DNA of 64,000 nt, taken from Poriferisphaera corsica (GTDB lineage Bacteria > Planctomycetota > Phycisphaerae > Phycisphaerales > Phycisphaeraceae). Below the pieces are notes generated by a model. The model worked only from the letters and a program-made list of their open reading frames with translations, made no database searches and was not told the origin of the DNA. The stretch spans positions 3,146,175 to 3,210,174 of the forward strand of contig NZ_CP036425.1 in NCBI RefSeq assembly GCF_007747445.1, written 5' to 3'. Shown here piece by piece: positions 59,008-64,000 of the stretch; positions within the stretch are counted from its first letter, which is position 1, and each line of letters opens with the position of its first letter. The position numbers and the translations under genes are program-made.

Positions 59008-59811
59008 GTGAGCAACATCCATTCGAGTGCAGTGATTGATCCAAAGGTAGAGATCGCGGACGATGTATATGTCGGGCCGGGGTGTATATTTGAGGGAAAT
59101 ATTAAGATTGGGAAGGGGAATTATTTTACATCGAGTGTGTATCTGAAGGGGCCGCTGGTGATTGGTGAGGGGAATCGGTTTTACCCGAACAGTTATATTG
59201 GTCACGAGCCACAGGACAAGAAGTTTTCTCCGGAGACAGAGGGGGCGGGGACGTTGATCGGAGAGAATAATGTTTTCCGTGAGGGTGCGAGTGTCCATCG
59301 CGCGACGGGGGAGAAACCGACGACGGTGGGAAATGACAATTACATGATGGTGAATTCGCATTTAGGTCACGATACGGTGATCGGGAATGAAAATGTACTG
59401 GTGAATGGCTCACTAGTGGCAGGGCATGTTGAGATTGCGGACAAGGTGACGATTGGTGGGAATGGTGTGATCCATCAGGGGGTTCGGATTGGGACGATGG
59501 CGATGATCTCGGGTGGTATTGGGATGACGCAGGATATACCGCCGTACTGCATTGCGTACTACATGCGGACGATTGGATCGCTGAACATGATTGGTTTGAG
59601 GCGAGGCGGGTATCGGGATCATATTAAGCCGCTGCAGAAGGCTTTTGATTTGGTATTCAAGCAGGGATTGCCGAACAAGGTTGCGGTGGCAAAAATTCGT
59701 GAGGAGTTGGGGGATGATCCGTTGTGCGAAGAATTTGCGGCGTTTGTTGAGAAGACGAAGCGCGGTATTGCGCAACTGGATGTTGTGACGCGGACGATGA
59801 AGACGAGGTGA
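59008..59811 (+). CDS. lpxA: Acyl-ACP:UDP-N-acetylglucosamine O-acyltransferase
   Basis: It catalyses the first step of lipid A synthesis in the cytoplasm, adding a 3-hydroxyacyl chain to UDP-GlcNAc. The 267-residue protein is a left-handed beta-helix of hexapeptide repeats (residues about 5-185). The catalytic His121 is in MMVNSHLGHDTVIGN, followed by the C-terminal helical domain (KPLQKAFDLVFKQGLPNKVA). The start is GTG with GAGG 8 bases upstream. No other lpx gene is adjacent. Its presence implies lipid A or a related glycolipid in the outer membrane. Confidence 0.93.
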   Translation: MSNIHSSAVIDPKVEIADDVYVGPGCIFEGNIKIGKGNYFTSSVYLKGPLVIGEGNRFYPNSYIGHEPQDKKFSPETEGAGTLIGENNVFREGASVHRATGEKPTTVGNDNYMMVNSHLGHDTVIGNENVLVNGSLVAGHVEIADKVTIGGNGVIHQGVRIGTMAMISGGIGMTQDIPPYCIAYYMRTIGSLNMIGLRRGGYRDHIKPLQKAFDLVFKQGLPNKVAVAKIREELGDDPLCEEFAAFVEKTKRGIAQLDVVTRTMKTR

Positions 59812-59859
59812 TTACGAGGAGGTTGGGGGAAGTGGGTGATTCCGAAGGAGGCAAAGTTG

Positions 59860-60297
59860 ATGCTACGACTGATATGGCTGATTATTCAGATTTTTTTGAC
59901 GTGGGGTGTAACGCTCTATTTGGCGATGTTTATCTTGTTTTCATTGGGTTATTTTCGGGATCTCCAAGACTTTCCGGGTGTATTTCTTTGGATGATACTT
60001 TGGCCGATTCTGAGCGGAATGGGTACTTGGTGGTGGATAAGCGAATACAAGAATAAGAAAACAAAAAACAGTGTTCCGAGGAATAGTCGAATCAACAATC
60101 ATCATGATTGGAATATCATGATGATATTACTGACTTGGGTGGTGACGCTTTACGTAGGTGAAATTGTGTTAAATATCCTTCCCGGTACACACCATGATGA
60201 TGAATATGTCTTTTTCTTTTATTCGATAACTCTTTGGCCGATTCTGGGTGGTTTAGGAACTTGGGGGATCTTGCATTGGCATGCGAAAAGGCATTAA
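59860..60297 (+). CDS. Small membrane protein with internal duplication
   Basis: The 145-residue protein has two similar halves, each with two hydrophobic helices: LTWGVTLYLAMFIL ... LWPILSGMGTWW, then LTWVVTLYVGEIVL ... LWPILGGLGTWG. A basic linker (EYKNKKTKNS) separates them and a basic tail ends the protein. The repeat shows it arose by tandem duplication of a two-helix hairpin. I do not recognise the family. AAGGAGG 8 bases before the ATG at 59860 selects this start over a GTG 8 codons upstream. It follows lpxA by 48 bases and may be co-transcribed. Confidence 0.65.
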   Translation: MLRLIWLIIQIFLTWGVTLYLAMFILFSLGYFRDLQDFPGVFLWMILWPILSGMGTWWWISEYKNKKTKNSVPRNSRINNHHDWNIMMILLTWVVTLYVGEIVLNILPGTHHDDEYVFFFYSITLWPILGGLGTWGILHWHAKRH

Positions 60298-60328
60298 AAA
60301 ACAAGGTCGTAGTTAACTACGACCTTGT
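60294..60328 (-). terminator. Perfect palindromic hairpin, minus-strand terminator
   Basis: Perfect 14-base arms (ACAAGGTCGTAGTT and its complement) are followed on the minus strand by TTTTTTA. The most likely use is termination 200 bases after purB. It also begins 4 bases after the stop of the convergent small membrane protein gene. Confidence 0.75.
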
Positions 60329-60531
60329 GTTCCCTGCAGTACTCTGAAGTCATTGCATCACACATGCGACTCAATTAGAGAGCACTAGCGAGGCGATTAT
60401 AACACGGGGAGCAAAAACATGTTGGTGATTTTGTTCGGTGTTAAAGTGCTTGTGCCAGCTGTGCATGTGAGTGACGCGAAAATGTGCGTTGGTGTGATGA
60501 TGCGGGTGAGAGGCGCGATGAAACTATAAGT

Positions 60532-61989
60532 TTAGACTTTCAAGTCAGGTGTATAGTTGAGGGTATCTGCGAAGCGAGTGCGGATGGGTGTGATGACGTT
60601 TTGGATGAATTGATCGACTTGCTGAGGAGCGCGGCCGACGAATTTGGAGGGGTCGAGGACGGCGTTGAGATCGATGTCTTTGAACATGTCTTCGTTTTCG
60701 AGACGTTCGAGCAAGTCGTTTTGTGCGCCTTCGGCTTTGACACGCTGGGCGGCGGCTTGTGAGTGCTCGCGGATGACTTCGTGGACGTCTTGACGGTCAG
60801 CGCCTTTTTGGACAGCAGCCATCATGATGTTTTCGGAGGCCATGAATGGGAGTTCGGCGGCGAGGTTTGCTTCGACGGTCTTGTCGTAGACGACGATGCC
60901 GGAAGCGACGTTGATGAGGATGTCGAGGGTGCCGTCGAGGGCGAGGAAGGGTTCAGGGAGGGTGAGACGACGACATGAAGAATCGTCGAGGGTGCGTTCG
61001 AACCATTGCTCGGCGGAGGTTGTGTAGGCGGTTTGGGTCATGCCGATGACGAAGCGGGAGAGGCCGCAGATGCGCTCGGAACGCATGGGGTTGCGTTTGT
61101 AGGCCATGGCGGAGGAGCCGATCTGGTTCTTTTCAAACGGTTCCTCAAGTTCTTTACGGTTGGCGAGGAGGCGCATGTCGGTGGCGAATTTTTGAGCGGC
61201 AGCTGCGACGGTTGAGAGGGATGCGAGGACAGTTGCGTCGACGATGCGCGGGTAGGTCTGGCCGGTGACGGCGAAGCGTTTGTCAGGGTCCCAGCCCATT
61301 TTTTCGGTGACGAGGCGGTCGAGTTGATCGACTTTGTCGTGTGCTTCTTGTGTTGGGCTGTCGCCGCCGAAGAGGGCGAGGAATGAGGCTTGTGTGCCGG
61401 TGGTGCCTTTGACGCCGCGAAATTTGAGTGAGTCGATGCGGTGCTCGATTTCTTCGAGTGCGATGACGAGTTCCTGCATCCAGAGGGTGGCACGCTTGCC
61501 GACGGTTGTGGGTTGTGCGGGTTGATAGTGCGTGAAGCCGAGGGTTGGCATGTCGCGGTATTTGTCGGCGAAGATGGCGAGTTTGTCGAGCGCGATGGCG
61601 ACTTTGTTGGCGATGAGTTTGAGTGCATCGCGGAGCTGGATGAGTTCGGCGTTGCAGCCTACGAACTGGGAGGTGGCGCCGAGGTGGATGATGGCTTTGG
61701 CGTTGGGTGCGATTTCGCCGAGGGTATGGACGTGGGCCATGACGTCATGGCGGAGTTTCTTTTCATATGAGGCGGCGATGTCGTAATCGATGGGCTGATC
61801 GATAGCGGCGCGGAGTTCTGTGATTTGCTGATCAGTGATGTCGAGGCCGAGCTGCTTTTCGGATTCGGCAAGAGCGAGCCAAAGCTTGCGCCATGTGGTG
61901 AATTTACGTTTTGGGGACCAGATTTCCTGCATCTGCGGTGATGCGTTACGGGTAGCGAGTGGTGAGACGTAGGTTGTGTCGTTCTGCAT
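60532..61989 (-). CDS. purB: Adenylosuccinate lyase
   Basis: It cleaves SAICAR and adenylosuccinate, releasing fumarate, in purine synthesis. The 485 residues have [54 protein letters not shown] (catalytic His) and the signature [15 protein letters not shown]. The chain matches the longer, eukaryote-like PurB branch rather than the 456-residue E. coli type. GAGAAG before the ATG at 61989 selects this start; the frame stays open to 62055. guaA at the other end of the window is the other purine gene, but they are not linked. Confidence 0.95.
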   Translation of the reverse strand: MQNDTTYVSPLATRNASPQMQEIWSPKRKFTTWRKLWLALAESEKQLGLDITDQQITELRAAIDQPIDYDIAASYEKKLRHDVMAHVHTLGEIAPNAKAIIHLGATSQFVGCNAELIQLRDALKLIANKVAIALDKLAIFADKYRDMPTLGFTHYQPAQPTTVGKRATLWMQELVIALEEIEHRIDSLKFRGVKGTTGTQASFLALFGGDSPTQEAHDKVDQLDRLVTEKMGWDPDKRFAVTGQTYPRIVDATVLASLSTVAAAAQKFATDMRLLANRKELEEPFEKNQIGSSAMAYKRNPMRSERICGLSRFVIGMTQTAYTTSAEQWFERTLDDSSCRRLTLPEPFLALDGTLDILINVASGIVVYDKTVEANLAAELPFMASENIMMAAVQKGADRQDVHEVIREHSQAAAQRVKAEGAQNDLLERLENEDMFKDIDLNAVLDPSKFVGRAPQQVDQFIQNVITPIRTRFADTLNYTPDLKV

Positions 61990-62348
61990 GTTGCTTCTCA
62001 GGGGCAGTGTTTTTGGATGTAAGTCAATGGGAGCCGATAGGCCTGACGAGATCATTTTAGTGCGTTTTTTGAGGGAATGCTGGGGGATTGGGCGATGAGA
62101 GGCGGGTAGATCATGTTGACCCAGGTCAGGTGAATCGTCATATTACAGAGATGGGCGGCATGATGCGAAAAAGTGGTTGTTAAGTCGGGTTATTTGGGCT
62201 AATTACATGGTCTGTAGGCAATAAAAGGGATCCTCCAGGGAGGCTGGCAGGAAGTTCAGTGATTGCAACGGGTTTGTGAACATTGTTTCATGAAAAACCG
62301 TAAAATAAGCAGTCGGAACAGTCTCCAGTACTGGAAGAACAACACGAT
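61990..62348. other. Divergent promoter region of purB and the ECF sigma gene
   Basis: It holds no gene. A palindrome CCAGTACTGG (62325-62334) lies 15 bases before the sigma factor start, and GGAACAGTCT just before it resembles an ECF -35 element, so self-regulation is possible. The boxes cannot be fixed by eye. Confidence 0.4.
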
Positions 62349-63017
62349 ATGACGCAGGTCTCAGAGCGGGAAATAATCTCGCAGATCAAGAAAGGTAATC
62401 AGGCGGCGTTGGGATCGCTGCTGAAGAGCCAACAAACACGGCTCTTCAATGTATGCCTGCGCATGGTGGGGAACCGTGATGATGCGGCGGAAGTGACTCA
62501 AGAGACATTTCTGAAGGTGATTGCGAATATATCGAAATATCGCGGGGATGCGAAGCTGACGACGTGGATGACGCGGATTGCGATCAATCAGTCGATCAGT
62601 TTTTTGCGTAAAAGGAAGTATCGTCTGGTGGTGAGCTTGGACGAACCTCGAGGGACATCGGGGGGTGGTTCGGGTTATGACGATCAGGCAACAGCTCTTC
62701 GGGCACAAATTGCGGATGATCGGGAACCGGGGCCAGAGCTGAGCGTCGAAAAGAAAGAGATGCTCGGTAAATTGCAAGAAGCGATGGGTGATCTAGAAGA
62801 GGAATTCCGAGCGATTTTGATTCTGCGTGATATCGAGCAGATGGAATATAAGCAGATCGCGGATGTTCTCCATTTACCACAGGGGACCGTGAAAAGTCGA
62901 TTGTTTAGGGCAAGGCTGGCGTTGCGTGAAGCGATGCAGAAGCGTTGTTCTGATGAAAAGTCAGATCGTGGCGCGATGAGCGGCGCGGCGGGACAAGGCG
63001 AGGTGCAGCATGACTGA
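62349..63017 (+). CDS. ECF-type RNA polymerase sigma factor
   Basis: The 222-residue sigma70-family protein directs RNA polymerase to alternative promoters. Region 2 (about 10-85) has LFNVCLRMVGNRDDAAEVTQETFLKV and the promoter-melting stretch YRGDAKLTTWMTRIAINQ. A linker of about 40 residues rich in Gly, Asp and Arg is longer than usual. Region 4 (about 140-200) has the helix-turn-helix YKQIADVLHLPQGTVKSRLFRAR. Its stop codon overlaps the start of the next gene (ATGACTGA), so the pair is translationally coupled, as is typical of a sigma factor and its anti-sigma factor. Confidence 0.93.
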   Translation: MTQVSEREIISQIKKGNQAALGSLLKSQQTRLFNVCLRMVGNRDDAAEVTQETFLKVIANISKYRGDAKLTTWMTRIAINQSISFLRKRKYRLVVSLDEPRGTSGGGSGYDDQATALRAQIADDREPGPELSVEKKEMLGKLQEAMGDLEEEFRAILILRDIEQMEYKQIADVLHLPQGTVKSRLFRARLALREAMQKRCSDEKSDRGAMSGAAGQGEVQHD

Positions 63018-64000
63018 TCGGTATGATCAGGACAAAGTGCTTGGGTACTTAGAGGGTACCTTGGATGAAGCTGAACGGGCTGCGTTTGAAGCGGAGCTTG
63101 TGAAGGATGAGCGTCTGCGCCAATTGGTGGAGGGGATGCTGGAAGATATGGCCTTGTTGGGCGAGATGCCGGTGGAGCGGCCGGGGATTGATTTGGTTGA
63201 GGAAGTGATGCAGCAGCAGGAAAGAAATATGCTGCTAGGCGAGCCGGATCAGCCGCTGAGTGTGGATGGGGATGAGAAACAGATTGCAGGGCGGATCAAG
63301 TTTGCGAGAGTGGTGGGGTACACAGCGATTGCAGCGATACTGATGTTGTGTGGCGGTGTAATGATTGCGACGCTGTTTAATTCAGGTGCCTTGAGTGAGT
63401 TGGCAAGCAAATCGCCGAGTAAGAAAGAAATCTTGGCGCTATTGAGCAGCCCTCAGAGCGATGATCTGGAATCACAGATCGCAATGGATTCGATGGCGAA
63501 AGGCACCTCAAGTGTTGCAGGCCTGGAGATTGCCGATGCGGTGAAGATGGGTGGCACGGAAACAGCAATGGTGGCTAAAGCAACGCCGCTCGCGAAACAG
63601 ATCGCGGCTGAAACTCGGCGGAAAAAGGCTGAGGATAAAGTTGATGTGTTGACTGAAGAGAAGACTCGGCTCGCTGAAGAGAATGTGCGATTGAAGCAAG
63701 AAATGCTTGCGATGGCTCGGGGTCAGGCAACAGAGAAACTGAGCGGTGCGAAACGCATGAGCATGGCAGCGGGTGTTATGGAAACTGAGCGTGTGAGTAC
63801 GCCAGATTTATCCGTGGCAGATGCGGGCGATAGAACGATGCGATTGGGTACTTATGGAGTAGCAGATGTTGCCGAAGCGAAAATGGTTGCTCCGACAATG
63901 GCTTTACAGCCGGCGAATCAAGTTCGTGCTGAGCCTTTGATTGTGCCCGCAGCGGAAAAGGTGCTGGCTTTGAATGTTGTGACGGACAGTCGATATGCGA
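63010..64000 (+). CDS. Probable anti-sigma factor, membrane-bound, truncated by window end
   Basis: At least 330 residues are present and the frame continues past the window edge. The N-terminal 70 residues form an acidic helical domain (VLGYLEGTLDEAERAAFEAEL), a zinc-free anti-sigma-like module. A single transmembrane helix (VVGYTAIAAILMLCGGVMIATLF, about 101-123) follows. A long extracytoplasmic part contains a coiled coil (KVDVLTEEKTRLAEENVRLK). The inner domain would hold the ECF factor encoded upstream until the outer part senses a signal. The sensed signal is unknown. Confidence 0.8.
   Translation, partial: MTDRYDQDKVLGYLEGTLDEAERAAFEAELVKDERLRQLVEGMLEDMALLGEMPVERPGIDLVEEVMQQQERNMLLGEPDQPLSVDGDEKQIAGRIKFARVVGYTAIAAILMLCGGVMIATLFNSGALSELASKSPSKKEILALLSSPQSDDLESQIAMDSMAKGTSSVAGLEIADAVKMGGTETAMVAKATPLAKQIAAETRRKKAEDKVDVLTEEKTRLAEENVRLKQEMLAMARGQATEKLSGAKRMSMAAGVMETERVSTPDLSVADAGDRTMRLGTYGVADVAEAKMVAPTMALQPANQVRAEPLIVPAAEKVLALNVVTDSRYA

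Overview
The window looks like chromosomal DNA of a planctomycete, most likely a marine member of the Phycisphaerae (inference from gene content only). Supporting signs are: a type II pseudopilin-like protein ending in an H-X9-DG-like tail; several secreted proteins with PEP-CTERM-like tails; secreted retropepsin-like aspartic proteases; a 23S-5S rRNA operon with no 16S gene beside it; LpxA (so a lipid A type outer membrane); and an ECF sigma factor with a long transmembrane partner. I identify 47 complete protein genes plus one partial gene, three RNA genes and one clear pseudogene. About half a dozen proteins have no recognisable function.

Layout. 1-7.4 kb: guaA, a secreted aspartic protease, a four-helix-bundle protein, a DCC-family thiol protein and dps behind a strong Fur/PerR-type palindrome, a YpdA-like flavoprotein and a PEP-CTERM-like protein. 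7.4-15.7 kb: small unknowns, a SET protein, DUF4126, an APC permease, a YhcH-family protein, a Y-family DNA polymerase and a VOC protein. 15.7-20.2 kb: 5S and 23S rRNA with a long leader carrying two promoters, then tRNA-Ser(TGA). 20.2-27.3 kb: a dead gluconokinase gene and a peptide/nickel-type ABC transporter operon with an extra permease. 27.4-36.9 kb: a VKOR-thioredoxin fusion, an ArsC/Spx-type protein, an AspT/YidE-type transporter, a pseudopilin-like protein behind tandem palindromes, a secreted esterase and gatB. 37-41.8 kb: an RDD protein, cdsA, infC with a probable ATC start, and a SAP-type protein. 41.8-53.3 kb: a secreted unknown, PAP2 phosphatase, PEP-CTERM aspartic protease, HD-GYP sensor, a large glycoside hydrolase, an ArnT-like transferase and ahcY. 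53.4-64 kb: an ArsR-methyltransferase fusion, a lipoprotein, a GT-C mannosyltransferase-like protein, lipB, lpxA, purB and an ECF sigma/anti-sigma pair.

Two things stand out at larger scale. Strand composition switches in blocks of several kilobases: some blocks are C-rich on the + strand and others G-rich, whatever the direction of the genes inside. Two families of non-coding repeat, a four-copy covarying hairpin (REP-like) and a two-copy element of about 240 bp bounded by GTGCGC palindromes, are always oriented the same way relative to the G-rich strand. This is what a chromosome rearranged by local inversions would look like, although selection on orientation is an alternative. I saw no CRISPR array, prophage, intact insertion sequence or defence island.
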